From Planctomycetota bacterium (GTDB taxonomy: Bacteria > Planctomycetota > UBA1135): a stretch of DNA of 64,000 nt. Under the pieces are notes generated by a model, which ran no database searches, was not told the DNA's origin, and saw only the letters and a program-made list of their open reading frames with translations. The stretch spans positions 744,001 to 808,000 of the forward strand of contig SHNF01000009.1 of NCBI GenBank assembly GCA_004295085.1, written 5' to 3'. Within the stretch, counting starts at the first letter, position 1. The number at the start of each line of letters is the position of its first letter. The position numbers and the translations under genes were made by a program. Positions 33,181 to 43,400 of this stretch are shown in pieces.

Positions 33181-34863
33181 TCAGCCCGGCGTCCGACCTT
33201 CCCGGCGCATGCGCGCCATGACGCTGTGATGCCGGCCGTACAGGAAGTAGATGCCGAGACCGAGCGCCAGCCACACCGCCAGCCGCCACCAGTTGGCCGG
33301 CGGCAGCGAGAACATCAGCACCAGGCAGCACAGGATGCCGAGAGCGGGCACCAAGGGCACCATCGGGCAGCGGAACGGACGCTCCACCTCCGGGTTGGTG
33401 CGGCGCATGACCAGCACGGCGCTGCACACGATCACGAAGGCGAGCAAGGTGCCGATGTTGGTGAGGTGCAGCAGCGCCTCGATCGGCAGCAGTCCGGCCG
33501 CCAGAGCGACGCACGCGCCGATGGCGATGGTGCTCTTCCACGGCGTCTGGAAGCGCGGGTGGACGCTGGCGAAGAATCTCTTGGGCACCAGGCCGTCGCG
33601 GGCCATGGCCAGGAACACGCGCGGGGCGCTGAGCAGCATCACCAGCAGCACCGAGGTGATGCCGGCCACGCCGGCGGCGGCGATGATGAACTCGGCCCAG
33701 GGCAGGCCCGCCTTGGCGAAGGCGTCCGACACCGGCGCGTTCACGTCCAGCTGGTCGTAGGTGACCATGCCGGTGAGCACCGCCACGACCGCGATGTACA
33801 AGACCGTGCACACCAGCAGCGAGGCGATGATGCCGAAGGGCACGTCCTTCTTTGGTCGTCGCGCCTCCTCCGCCTGCGTGGACACGGCGTCGAAGCCGAT
33901 GTAGGCGAAGAAGATGATGGCCGCGCCCGCCAGCATCCCGACGGGCTCGCCCTTGGCATTGGTCTGGCCGGCGAGGTGGATCCCGAAGAAGCTGACGCCG
34001 CTCCAGCCGTAGGGCGCAAACGGCTTCCAGTTGTCCGGATTGATGAAGAACGCGCCCACCAGGATCACGAACAGCACCGCGGCCACCTTGATGAACACCA
34101 TCATGGCGTTGAAGCGCGCGCTCTCCTGGATGCCCTTCACGAGGATGAAGGTGACGAGGGCCACGATCAGCACGGCGGGCAGGTTGAAGCGCGCCCGCTG
34201 CTGCTTCTGCAGCTGGGACTCCACCGCCGGATCGCCGGACAGGCCGACGGGGGTGCCCTTGGCGCCCAGCGTGGCGTGGTCCGCGGCGAGCACCCAGTAG
34301 ATGCCCTCCGGGCGCCCTTCCTCGGCTTTCAGGGCCTTCTGCGTCACCTGCGCGCCCTGGTACTCCGCCACCGAGTTGGGCAGCAGGAAGCCTTCGTCGT
34401 ATTTCCAGGGCCCGCTGGACAGCAGCACGGGCAGCGCGATGCCGAACTTCGCCAGCACGCTCTGGAAGTACGACGACCAGCCGTTGGCCACCGTGGCCGA
34501 GCCCACCGCGTACTCCAGCACCAGGTCCCAGCCGATGATCCAGGCGAACATCTCGCCGAGGGTGGCATAGGCGTAGGTGTAGGCGGAGCCGGCCACCGGG
34601 GCCATGGACGCGAACTCCGCGTAGCACAGGGCCGCGAACACGCATGTGATGCCGGCGACCACGTACGACATCATCAAGGCCGGCCCGGCCAGGTCGTGCG
34701 CGGCGGCTCCGGTGGCAACGAAGATCCCGGCGCCGATGATGGCGCCGATGCCGAGTGCCGTGAGCTGCCAGGGGCCGAGCACGCGTTTCAGGCGGCCCTC
34801 GCCGTGCTCCATCTCCTGCAGGAGCAGCTTGAGAGGCTTTCGCTCGAAGAGAGGACTTCCCAT
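33181..34863 (-). CDS. APC-superfamily amino-acid permease, CAT-type
   Basis: A 560-residue transporter starting at ATG 34863 (MGSPLFERKPLKLLL). The signature is clear: LTALGIGAIIGAGIFVATG in helix 1, CYAEFASMAPVAGSAYTYAY in helix 3, and IFFAYIGFDAVSTQAEEARR in helix 6; twelve or more membrane helices in all. A large loop of about 90 residues after helix 4 (SSGPWKYDEGFLLPNS to QKQQRARFNLP) is longer than in most members. The family carries cationic or neutral amino acids, with or without H+ or exchange. It overlaps nothing but starts 5 bases after the LAT-type permease gene's stop, so both are translated from one mRNA. Confidence 0.93.
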   Translation of the reverse strand: MGSPLFERKPLKLLLQEMEHGEGRLKRVLGPWQLTALGIGAIIGAGIFVATGAAAHDLAGPALMMSYVVAGITCVFAALCYAEFASMAPVAGSAYTYAYATLGEMFAWIIGWDLVLEYAVGSATVANGWSSYFQSVLAKFGIALPVLLSSGPWKYDEGFLLPNSVAEYQGAQVTQKALKAEEGRPEGIYWVLAADHATLGAKGTPVGLSGDPAVESQLQKQQRARFNLPAVLIVALVTFILVKGIQESARFNAMMVFIKVAAVLFVILVGAFFINPDNWKPFAPYGWSGVSFFGIHLAGQTNAKGEPVGMLAGAAIIFFAYIGFDAVSTQAEEARRPKKDVPFGIIASLLVCTVLYIAVVAVLTGMVTYDQLDVNAPVSDAFAKAGLPWAEFIIAAAGVAGITSVLLVMLLSAPRVFLAMARDGLVPKRFFASVHPRFQTPWKSTIAIGACVALAAGLLPIEALLHLTNIGTLLAFVIVCSAVLVMRRTNPEVERPFRCPMVPLVPALGILCCLVLMFSLPPANWWRLAVWLALGLGIYFLYGRHHSVMARMRREGRTPG

Positions 34864-34868
34864 CGGGA

Positions 34869-36404
<1,536 letters not shown>

Positions 36405-36554
36405 TCTGAGAAGCGGGGGGCTTCGGTGCGCGGCAGTTTAGCGTTCCCATGCCCCGGCAAGGTTTCCGCCGGCCGTTTCCGTCGCATATCACGAAGGCGG
36501 GCGCGCGCATGCGCCTTGGCGCGGAGGCCGGGAGGCGTCTAGGCTGGCGGCGCA

Positions 36555-38309
36555 ATGGCGCTGAAAGGCGCGTTCCGGACCAAGAAGCTGGACGACATCC
36601 TGGCCGCCGCCGAGGAGCGCGGCGAACGCGTCGGCCTGAAGCGTACGCTCGGTCCGGTCAACCTGACCCTGCTCGGGATCGGCGCCGTCATCGGCGCCGG
36701 CATCTTCGCCACGGTCGGCAGCGCCGCGGCGGGCGACCCCGAGACCCTGCGGCCGGGCGCCGGCCCGTCGCTCATGCTGTCGTTCGTGATCACGGCGGTG
36801 GTGTGCGGCTTCACCGCGCTGTGCTACGCCGAGTTCGCGTCCATGGTGCCCATCTCGGGCTCGGCTTACACCTATTCCTATGCCACGCTGGGCGAGCTGG
36901 TGGCCTGGATCATCGGCTGGGACCTGATGATCGAATACGCCATCGGCAACGTCGCGGTGGCGATCTCCTGGTCCAATTACTTCCGATCCCTGCTGGACAG
37001 CCTCGGCGTGCACCTGCCATTCTGGATGTGCACCGACGCTCAGACCGCGGCCCGGATGGTGGCGGAGAACCCGGAGCTGGCGGCGCAGGCGCCGCACCTG
37101 TTCGGCGTCCCCGTGTATTTCAACTTTCTGGCCTTCGCCATCGTCATGCTGATCACCGCGGTGCTGGTGAAGGGCATCAGGGAGTCGGCCGGCTTCAACG
37201 CCGTCATGGTCATCATCAAGATCCTGATCCTGATGTTCTTCGTGGGCGTGGCGCTGTGGTACTTCTCGCCCAGGGAGATGGCCGCCAACTGGACGCCCTT
37301 CCAGCCCAACGGCTGGAAGGGGACGCTGACCGGCGCGGCCGTGGTCTTCTTCTCCTACATCGGCTTCGACGCTGTCTCCACGGTGGCCGAGGAGACGCGC
37401 AACCCGGGGCGCGACCTGCCTGTCGGCATCTTCGCCTCGCTCGGCATCTGCACTCTCATCTACATGGTGGTCGCGGCGGTCTTCACCGGCCTGGTGCCGT
37501 ACCACGACATCCTGACCTGGACCGAAGCCGAGAAGGCCGAGCCGCTCACCAAGGCCCTGGGCGGGATCGCGCCGGCCTGGACCAGCGTCATCGTGGGCCT
37601 GGGCGCGGTGGTGGCGACCACCGCAGTGCTGCTGGTGTTCCAGCTGGGCCAGCCGCGCATCTTCTACTCCATGGCGCGCGACGGCCTGCTGCCCCCGGTC
37701 TTCGCGCGCGTGCACCCCCGCTACAGGACGCCGCACATCACCACCATCCTGACCGGCCTGGTCGTCGGCGTTCTGGCCGGTTTCACCACCATCGACGAGA
37801 TGGTGAGCCTGACCAACATCGGCACTTTGTTTGCCTTCGTGCTGGTCTGCATCGGCATCATCGTCTTGCGCTACAAGGAGCCGGGCCGCCCGCGCCCGTT
37901 CCGCGTGCCGCTGGGCCCCTGGTTCCTGCCCGGCCTCGGCGTGCTTTCCTGCGTCGGGCTCATGATCTACCTGCCGCCGTCCTCCTGGTGGCGGTTCATC
38001 GGCTGGCTGACGCTGGGCCTGTCCGTCTACTGGTCCTACGGCCACGCGCGCAGCGTCCTGCGCCGCCGGCCGGGGGTGGTGCCGCGCACGCCGGGACCGC
38101 TGCGGCTCATGGGGCTCGGCTTCCTGTGGATGGCCCTCGCCCTCTTCATCGTGCCGCACGACGCCAATCCGCGCGAGCTGCTGGCGATCCTCGGCGACGC
38201 CGCGGCGCTGCACCACGCACGCACGCTGATCGCGGCGCTGCTGTTCGGCGCGGGCCTGGCGTCGGTGTCCCTGGGACTGCTCACCGCGCGCCGCGCGCCG
38301 CTTCAGTAG
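36555..38309 (+). CDS. APC-superfamily amino-acid permease, CAT-type (second copy)
   Basis: A 584-residue permease closely similar to that at 33181-34863 (both have CYAEFASM, AYTY(A/S)YATLGE, SYIGFDAVST or AYIGFDAVST). Helix 1 carries LTLLGIGAVIGAGIFATVG. After the usual 12 helices there is an extra C-terminal pair (LGFLWMALALFIVP; LIAALLFGAGLASVSLGLL), longer than in its paralogue. The gene is divergent from the LAT-type gene, giving three amino-acid permeases in 5.1 kb. This argues for a peptide- or amino-acid-scavenging lifestyle, matching the tricorn and aminopeptidase genes upstream. Its 3' end overlaps the convergent membrane protein gene by 7 bases. Confidence 0.93.
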   Translation: MALKGAFRTKKLDDILAAAEERGERVGLKRTLGPVNLTLLGIGAVIGAGIFATVGSAAAGDPETLRPGAGPSLMLSFVITAVVCGFTALCYAEFASMVPISGSAYTYSYATLGELVAWIIGWDLMIEYAIGNVAVAISWSNYFRSLLDSLGVHLPFWMCTDAQTAARMVAENPELAAQAPHLFGVPVYFNFLAFAIVMLITAVLVKGIRESAGFNAVMVIIKILILMFFVGVALWYFSPREMAANWTPFQPNGWKGTLTGAAVVFFSYIGFDAVSTVAEETRNPGRDLPVGIFASLGICTLIYMVVAAVFTGLVPYHDILTWTEAEKAEPLTKALGGIAPAWTSVIVGLGAVVATTAVLLVFQLGQPRIFYSMARDGLLPPVFARVHPRYRTPHITTILTGLVVGVLAGFTTIDEMVSLTNIGTLFAFVLVCIGIIVLRYKEPGRPRPFRVPLGPWFLPGLGVLSCVGLMIYLPPSSWWRFIGWLTLGLSVYWSYGHARSVLRRRPGVVPRTPGPLRLMGLGFLWMALALFIVPHDANPRELLAILGDAAALHHARTLIAALLFGAGLASVSLGLLTARRAPLQ

Positions 38310-39106
38310 CCGCCGGAGGAGGCGGACATGCGCGCCAGGCCGGCCGCGACGGCCGCCGGAACGCCGGCGCCGCCGATGCGCAGCAGCAGGCGCGGGAGCG
38401 GGTGCAGCGCGCGCGCGAACGCCAGGTCGCCGGCCAGCGCGCCGGCGGGCGCCAGCAGCAGCAGGAAGCCGCTGGCGGCGCTGAACTCGTAAGTGCGCAG
38501 ATAGCCGGTGAGGAGCAGGCTCGGAAGCAGGAGGGCCAGCGCCGGAGCGGCCGGCCTCCAGAAGGACGGGCCGAACAGCGTGCCGGCGGCCGCGAATCCG
38601 AGCAGCGACGCCGACAGCGCTCCGGCATGGCGCGCAAAGGACAGCGACCCGGCCAGGAACAGCACCGGCGCCGCCGCGGCGGCGACCACGGCATGCGGCA
38701 GAGGGAACGTGACGCCAGGCAGCCGCCGCGCCAGCTCCTCGACCAGCCAGAAGTGCGCGCAGGCCGCTGCCGCGAGCAGAAGCGGCACCAGCACGGCCGC
38801 GGCCCCGCTCCATGGACTCTCGTAAAGCTTGCGCTGCAGCAGCCACAGCGCCAGGACGGCCAGGGCGGCGAACGCGCCGCGCCGCGCCAGGGGGCGGGGC
38901 TGCAGCAGCGGATACCCGGCCCCGAGCAGTCCTCCGGCCAGCCCGAGCCAGGGCACGACCTGCTCCGCCATCCCCGGCGGGAACGCCGGCCAGCCGCTGA
39001 TCGCCACGAAGCCGGCGGTGTAGCCCATGGGCACGGCGCAGGCGACGGCCCAGGACGGGGCCCGGGGGCCGCGCAGGCGGGCCGCAGCCAGGATGGCTGC
39101 GGCCAC
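38303..39106 (-). CDS. Hypothetical integral membrane protein
   Basis: About 267 residues, nearly all hydrophobic: LARRGAFAALAVLALWLLQ, VLVPLLLAAAACAHFWLVEE, LPHAVVAAAAAPVLFLAG and similar give about eight helices, with short Arg-rich loops following the positive-inside rule. No family recognised. The start is uncertain: GTG 39106 (MAAAILAAARLRG) is the first good one, and the frame remains open a few codons upstream to the end of yceI. It follows yceI on the same strand with a 44-base gap and may be co-transcribed. The 3' end overlaps the convergent permease gene. Confidence 0.65.
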   Translation of the reverse strand: MAAAILAAARLRGPRAPSWAVACAVPMGYTAGFVAISGWPAFPPGMAEQVVPWLGLAGGLLGAGYPLLQPRPLARRGAFAALAVLALWLLQRKLYESPWSGAAAVLVPLLLAAAACAHFWLVEELARRLPGVTFPLPHAVVAAAAAPVLFLAGSLSFARHAGALSASLLGFAAAGTLFGPSFWRPAAPALALLLPSLLLTGYLRTYEFSAASGFLLLLAPAGALAGDLAFARALHPLPRLLLRIGGAGVPAAVAAGLARMSASSGGY

Positions 39107-39150
39107 GCCCGCAGGCAGGAGGACGCCGGAGAGAAGGAGCGGCAGCGCGT

Positions 39151-39774
39151 CTATTTGCGCACCCCTTCGATGCCCACCATGACCATCACTTCGTCGCCGA
39201 GCATCTCCAGCATTTCGCTCATGCCGTACTCGCTGCGCTTGACCGTGAAGGCCACGTCGAAGCCGGTGCGGTAGCCGAAGCCAGCGTCATTGGAGCCGAC
39301 GTGCTTGGCGTCGACCGTGATGGCCTTGGTCTTGCCGTGCAGGCTCAGGTCGCCCGTGACCTTCAGGCCGTCCCCCGACTTGGCCACCTTCGTGCTCTTG
39401 AAGCTGATGGTCGGGAACTGCTTGGCGTCGAAGAAGTCGGGGCCGCGCAGGTGGTTGTCCCGGTCGCCGTTGCCGGTGTCGATGCTCTCGGCCTTGATCG
39501 TGACCTCGATGCTGCTCTTCGCCGGGTCCGCGGCGTCCCAGGTGAACTTGCCGCTGACGTCGTTGAAGCGCCCGTAGTTGTAGCTGACGCCCAGGTGGTT
39601 GGCCTTGAACACGACCTGCGAGTGCACGCCGTCGATGTCATAACTCTCGGCCGCGGAAGCCGCCGTTGCCGGCACTTCCGGCATCTCCGGCGCGTGCGCG
39701 CGCAGGCTCACGTAACCGATGGGCAGGCCGGCGCCGAGGCAGAGCACGGTGAGAAGGAACAGGCGAGGTTTCAT
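39151..39774 (-). CDS. yceI: YceI-family periplasmic lipid-binding protein
   Basis: A 207-residue exported lipocalin-like protein: MKPRLFLLTVLCLGAGLPIG is the signal, and the mature domain starts SYDIDGVHSQVVFKANHLGV. Typical YceI strands follow: YGRFNDVSGKFTWDAAD, ESIDTGNGDRDNHLRGPDFF, FPTISFKSTKV, DLSLHGKTKAITVDA and FTVKRSEYGM. The fold binds isoprenoid or fatty-acid-type ligands in the periplasm, and E. coli YceI is induced by base stress. It is divergent from the metallophosphoesterase gene and precedes a small membrane protein gene that may be its partner. A short acidic linker with Pro (APEMPEVPATAASAAES) separates the signal from the domain. Confidence 0.93.
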   Translation of the reverse strand: MKPRLFLLTVLCLGAGLPIGYVSLRAHAPEMPEVPATAASAAESYDIDGVHSQVVFKANHLGVSYNYGRFNDVSGKFTWDAADPAKSSIEVTIKAESIDTGNGDRDNHLRGPDFFDAKQFPTISFKSTKVAKSGDGLKVTGDLSLHGKTKAITVDAKHVGSNDAGFGYRTGFDVAFTVKRSEYGMSEMLEMLGDEVMVMVGIEGVRK

Positions 39775-39806
39775 GGCAGTCAGGTCTCCGAGCGGGGACG
39801 GGAAGG

Positions 39807-41774
39807 ATGGGAAGGCCGCTAGCCTACGCGATCAACCGCAGTCCCGTCGCCGCCCTCCTGCCCATGCTCGTACCCGTCACCTTGCTTTCGGCCGCGGCCT
39901 CTCCGATGCCCGTGGCGCCCCAGAATCCGCAGCTCGAGACGCCGCGGCCCCGCCCCCTGCGCATCGCCGTGATCGGCGATTACGGCAAAGCCGGGACGGC
40001 GGAGCAGGATGTCGCCGCCCTGGTCCACTCCTGGAACCCGGAGTTCGTGCTGACCACGGGCGACAACAACTATCCCAACGGCGAGGCGGCCACCATCGAC
40101 GCCAACATCGGCGCCTACTACCACGACTTCATCGCGCCTTACGCGGGCGCCTACGGCTCCGGCGCGCCGGACCGGAACCGCTTCTTCCCCGCGTTGGGCA
40201 ATCATGACTGGATCGCCCCCGGCGCGCAGCCGTACCTGGACTACTTCACCCTGCCCGGCAATGAGCGCTACTACGAGCTGCGCTGGGACCCGGTGCACGT
40301 GTTCGTGCTGGACAGTGATTCGCACGAGCCCGCGGGGGTCACCAGCGGCTCGGCGCAAGGGCAATGGCTGCAGGCGGCGCTCGCGGCCAGCAACGCCCCG
40401 TTCAAGCTGGTGACCGCCCATCATCCTCCGCACTCCTCGGGCGAGCACGGCTCCTCCGGCTTCATGCAATGGCCGTTCTCCGCCTGGGGCGCGAGCGCGG
40501 TGCTGTGCGGCCACGACCATCTGTACGAGCGGCTGCAGATTGGCGGCGCGCCGTATTTCGTCAACGGCCTGGGCGGGGCCAGTCTGTACCAGTTCGAAGG
40601 GCAGGAGGCGGGCAGCGAGGTGCGCTACCGCGCCGACTACGGCGCCATGCTAGTCGAAGCGACGCCGCGCCTGGCCTGCTTCCAGTTCATAAGCCGCGCA
40701 GGCAATGTGGTGGACACGTTCAGCCTGCCGGCCGGCGGCATCCCCGTGCCCGTGCGCGACCTGCTGCCGCGGGGCGCGGACTGGAGGTACTTGGACGACG
40801 GCAGCGATCCGGGCGCGGCGTGGTTCACCGCCGGCTTCGACGACTCGGCCTGGGCGAGCGGCAGCGCGCAGCTCGGTTATGGCGACGGCGATGAGAGCAC
40901 GGTCGTTGGCTACGGCCCGAACGCTTCCGCCAAGTACATCACGACCTACTTCCGGACCACGGTCAGCGTCCCTGATCCCGGCCTGTTCCGCGGCCTGTAC
41001 CTGCGGCTTCTGCGCGATGACGGCGCCGTGGTGTACTTGAACGGCGCCGAGGTTTGGCGCAGCAACATGCCGGCGGGCGCAATCACCTCGACGACACTGG
41101 CCAGCTCCGCGCTCAGCGGCAGCCGCGAGGCCACGTTCTTCGGCCTGGACCTGGATCCGGCGCTGTTGTCCGCGGGAGACAACCTGCTCGCGGTCGAGAT
41201 CCACCAGGCGGACCCGACCAGTTCCGACATCAGCTTCGACCTGGAGCTGTCGGGGGTCGAACGCGGCGACCTGCTGGTGCAGCGCGGCTCGATCTGGCGT
41301 TACCTCGACGACGGCAGCGACGCCGGCGCCGCGTGGCGCCGCCCGGACTTCAACGACGCGGCGTGGCACGAGGGCCCGGCCCAGCTCGGCTACGGGGACG
41401 GTGACGAGAGCACGATCGTGAGCTATGGGCCGAACGCGTCCGCCAAGTACATCACCACGTACTTCCGGCACAGCTTCACGCTGGCCGATCCGACCGCAGT
41501 CCATGGGCTGCTGCTGCACCTGCTGCGCGACGACGGCGCCGCCGTCTACATGAACGGCGTGGAGGTGTATCGCGGCAACCTGCCGTTCGGGTCGCTGGGC
41601 AGCGCGAGCGTCGCTCCAGACACCGTCAGCGGCTCTGCGGAGAGCGACTTCATCCTGACCAGCGTGGATCCGCAGTTGCTGCTCGCTGGCGCCAACGTGC
41701 TGGCGGTGGAAGTGCATCAGGACAGCCCTACCAGCTCGGACCTGAGTTTCGACCTGGAGCTGGAGGCGTATTGA
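39807..41774 (+). CDS. Exported metallophosphoesterase with two tandem jelly-roll domains
   Basis: A 655-residue protein. The first 35 residues (MGRPLAYAINRSPVAALL...) are a signal peptide. A calcineurin-like phosphatase domain spans about 50-300: IAVIGDYGKAG (metal Asp), LTTGDNNYPNG, ALGNHDWI (Asn-His), VTAHHPPHSSG and LCGHDHLYERL, the complete di-metal set of purple-acid-phosphatase-like enzymes. Two similar domains of about 160 residues follow, each opening (D/I)WRYLDDGSD and containing AQLGYGDGDEST and ASAKYITTYFR, then LLRDDGA(V/A)VY(L/M)NG. They resemble beta-sandwich or carbohydrate-binding modules and are clear tandem duplicates of each other. The enzyme probably acts on extracellular phosphoesters while the modules bind polymers. 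Start 39807 was preferred to 39864 because it supplies a charged n-region. Confidence 0.88.
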   Translation: MGRPLAYAINRSPVAALLPMLVPVTLLSAAASPMPVAPQNPQLETPRPRPLRIAVIGDYGKAGTAEQDVAALVHSWNPEFVLTTGDNNYPNGEAATIDANIGAYYHDFIAPYAGAYGSGAPDRNRFFPALGNHDWIAPGAQPYLDYFTLPGNERYYELRWDPVHVFVLDSDSHEPAGVTSGSAQGQWLQAALAASNAPFKLVTAHHPPHSSGEHGSSGFMQWPFSAWGASAVLCGHDHLYERLQIGGAPYFVNGLGGASLYQFEGQEAGSEVRYRADYGAMLVEATPRLACFQFISRAGNVVDTFSLPAGGIPVPVRDLLPRGADWRYLDDGSDPGAAWFTAGFDDSAWASGSAQLGYGDGDESTVVGYGPNASAKYITTYFRTTVSVPDPGLFRGLYLRLLRDDGAVVYLNGAEVWRSNMPAGAITSTTLASSALSGSREATFFGLDLDPALLSAGDNLLAVEIHQADPTSSDISFDLELSGVERGDLLVQRGSIWRYLDDGSDAGAAWRRPDFNDAAWHEGPAQLGYGDGDESTIVSYGPNASAKYITTYFRHSFTLADPTAVHGLLLHLLRDDGAAVYMNGVEVYRGNLPFGSLGSASVAPDTVSGSAESDFILTSVDPQLLLAGANVLAVEVHQDSPTSSDLSFDLELEAY

Positions 41775-41826
41775 CGGCGCCGGCCGCCGGCGTGCTGACC
41801 CCGGCCAAGAGCGCTGCGCCGCCCCC

Positions 41827-42654
41827 TCAGCGGGGCCGCAGGACCAGCAGCTCGAAGCTCTGCGTGGCGGTGATGCCGGGCAGTCCCGCCGCGCGCGCCT
41901 GCTGGCTCCGGCGCGCGCCGCGGTAGCTGAGCGCCAGCGCGTCGGCGATGGCCGCCGCGTCGAGCTCGATCGTGGCGCGCACTCCCGTGCGCCGCTCCAG
42001 CGTGAACCGGGCCGCGGTCTCGCGCAGCACGCGCGCGCCGCGGTCCGGGAGCAGGCCCTGGCCGAGCACGGCCGCGCGCAGCTCCACGAGGTCGTCGGGG
42101 CCGGGCACGGCCGCGATCAGCGCGCCGCCGGGCGCCAGCACGCGCCGCAGCTCGGGAGCGTTCAGGCGGCCGCAGACGCTCAGCGCGAGCCGGAACGTGC
42201 CGTCGGCGAAGGGCAGGCGCCGGTCGGCGTTGGCCACCAGCCACAGGATGCCGCGGTGGCGGCGCGCCGCCGCGTCCACCGCCGCGCTGCTGATGTCCAC
42301 GCCGCAGGCGTCCAGGCCGAAGCGGCGCGCCAGCGCGGCCAGGAAGAAGCCCTCGCCGCAGCCGGAGTCCAGGATGGCGTCGCCCGCGGTGATGCCCACG
42401 CCCTCCACGCAGTCCTCCAGCGCCCGGCGCAGGGGCTCGCCGCGCCCGCCCTCGAGCCAGCGGCGGCGCGCGCGCGCTGCCTCCGCGGAATCCCCGGGGG
42501 CCTTGGCGCGCCGGTCCTGCGGCTGCAGCAGGTTGCAGTAGCCGCTGGCGGCCAGGTCGAAGGAATGGCCGCGCGCGCAGCGCCAGGCGCGCCCCCTGCG
42601 CAGCAGCGGCAGCGCGCACGCGCGGACCGGACAGAGAGGATCGATCACATGCAC
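41827..42654 (-). CDS. rlmA: RlmA-type 23S rRNA (guanine-N1)-methyltransferase
   Basis: A 275-residue SAM-dependent methyltransferase. The N-terminal zinc motif (LCPVRACALPL, then WRCARGHSFDLAASGYCNLL) is the RlmA hallmark, with CPVRAC in place of the commoner CPxC. The methyltransferase domain follows: ILDSGCGEGFFLAALAR (SAM loop), VDISSAAVDAAARRH, LWLVANADRRLPFADG and RVLAPGGALIAAVP. RlmA methylates G745/G748 in domain II of 23S rRNA, and some homologues confer macrolide resistance. The gene is divergent from the dprA-like gene across 47 bases, and rsmH, another rRNA methyltransferase gene, lies just beyond the DprA-PRTase pair; their neighbourhood may be functional. Confidence 0.88.
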   Translation of the reverse strand: MHVIDPLCPVRACALPLLRRGRAWRCARGHSFDLAASGYCNLLQPQDRRAKAPGDSAEAARARRRWLEGGRGEPLRRALEDCVEGVGITAGDAILDSGCGEGFFLAALARRFGLDACGVDISSAAVDAAARRHRGILWLVANADRRLPFADGTFRLALSVCGRLNAPELRRVLAPGGALIAAVPGPDDLVELRAAVLGQGLLPDRGARVLRETAARFTLERRTGVRATIELDAAAIADALALSYRGARRSQQARAAGLPGITATQSFELLVLRPR

Positions 42655-42701
42655 TGGCGCGACGGAACGATACCGTAGGATAGGAGCGGAGCAACGGATC
42701 C

Positions 42702-43400
42702 ATGCCGAATCACGAGGAGGATGCCCGGACCTTCCGCCTGGAGGACCTGCTCGGCCCTCTGAGTGAAGTGGAGCGCAAACACGCTCCTGAAGTGCTGCAT
42801 GTGAAGGGACGCGTGGAGCTACTGCGGTCCGGTGTCCGGGTTTCGGTCGTGGGTACGCGCAGGCCGACGGCTGCCGGAATCCAGCGCGCGCAACGGATCG
42901 CGGGAGCCCTTGCGCGCCATGGAATCACCGTGGTGAGCGGCCTCGCCCTCGGCATCGACACGGTGGCCCACCGGACTGCGATGGCTCAGGGCGGCGGCAC
43001 GGTGGCAGTTCTGGGCACGCCGATCGATGTATCCGCCACCCGGCAGAATTCAGCTCTGCAAGACGAGATTGGTCGGAGTCACCTCCTGCTGTCGCAGTTC
43101 GCAGCAGGTACGGCGGTTGAGCGGCGCAACTTTCCCATGAGGAACAGGACCATGGCTCTCGTCAGCATGGCGTCCGTCATCGTCGAAGCCGGAGAAGGCA
43201 GCGGGTCCTTATCGCAGGGCTGGGAAGCGTTGCGACTTGGGCGCTTCCTGTTCATTCCGAAGTCGGTCGCGGATCAGGATGGCTTGAGTTGGTCCCGCCA
43301 GATGAGAGACTATGGCGCCCTGGTGGTCCGCACGCCCGAGGAGGTGCTCGAGAACCTTCCTTCAGGACTTGCAGCAGGGCACTCGGAGCTTGCTTTCTGA
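42702..43400 (+). CDS. DprA/SLOG-family Rossmann-fold protein (short, stand-alone)
   Basis: A 232-residue protein. The DprA core is obvious: VSVVGTRRPTAAGIQRAQRI, VVSGLALGIDTVAHRTA, GGGTVAVLGTPIDV, FPMRNRTMALVSMASVIVEA and EGSGSLSQGWEALRLGR. The N-terminal SAM and C-terminal winged-helix domains of true DprA are missing, so it is not a standard natural-transformation factor. The SLOG fold in such stand-alone forms is thought to bind or cleave nucleotides or DNA. It is followed within 11 bases by a phosphoribosyltransferase-like gene. A ggag 10 bases before ATG 42702 supports the start. Base composition is about 60% GC in sampled lines of this pair, below its neighbours, suggesting transfer. 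Predicted role: defence or DNA metabolism. Confidence 0.82.
   Translation: MPNHEEDARTFRLEDLLGPLSEVERKHAPEVLHVKGRVELLRSGVRVSVVGTRRPTAAGIQRAQRIAGALARHGITVVSGLALGIDTVAHRTAMAQGGGTVAVLGTPIDVSATRQNSALQDEIGRSHLLLSQFAAGTAVERRNFPMRNRTMALVSMASVIVEAGEGSGSLSQGWEALRLGRFLFIPKSVADQDGLSWSRQMRDYGALVVRTPEEVLENLPSGLAAGHSELAF

Noticed and set aside
36405..36554. Regulatory site between the divergent permease genes
   Set aside because: The 150 bases contain no clear palindrome, direct repeat or sigma-70 box beyond GC-rich background, so nothing is claimed there.
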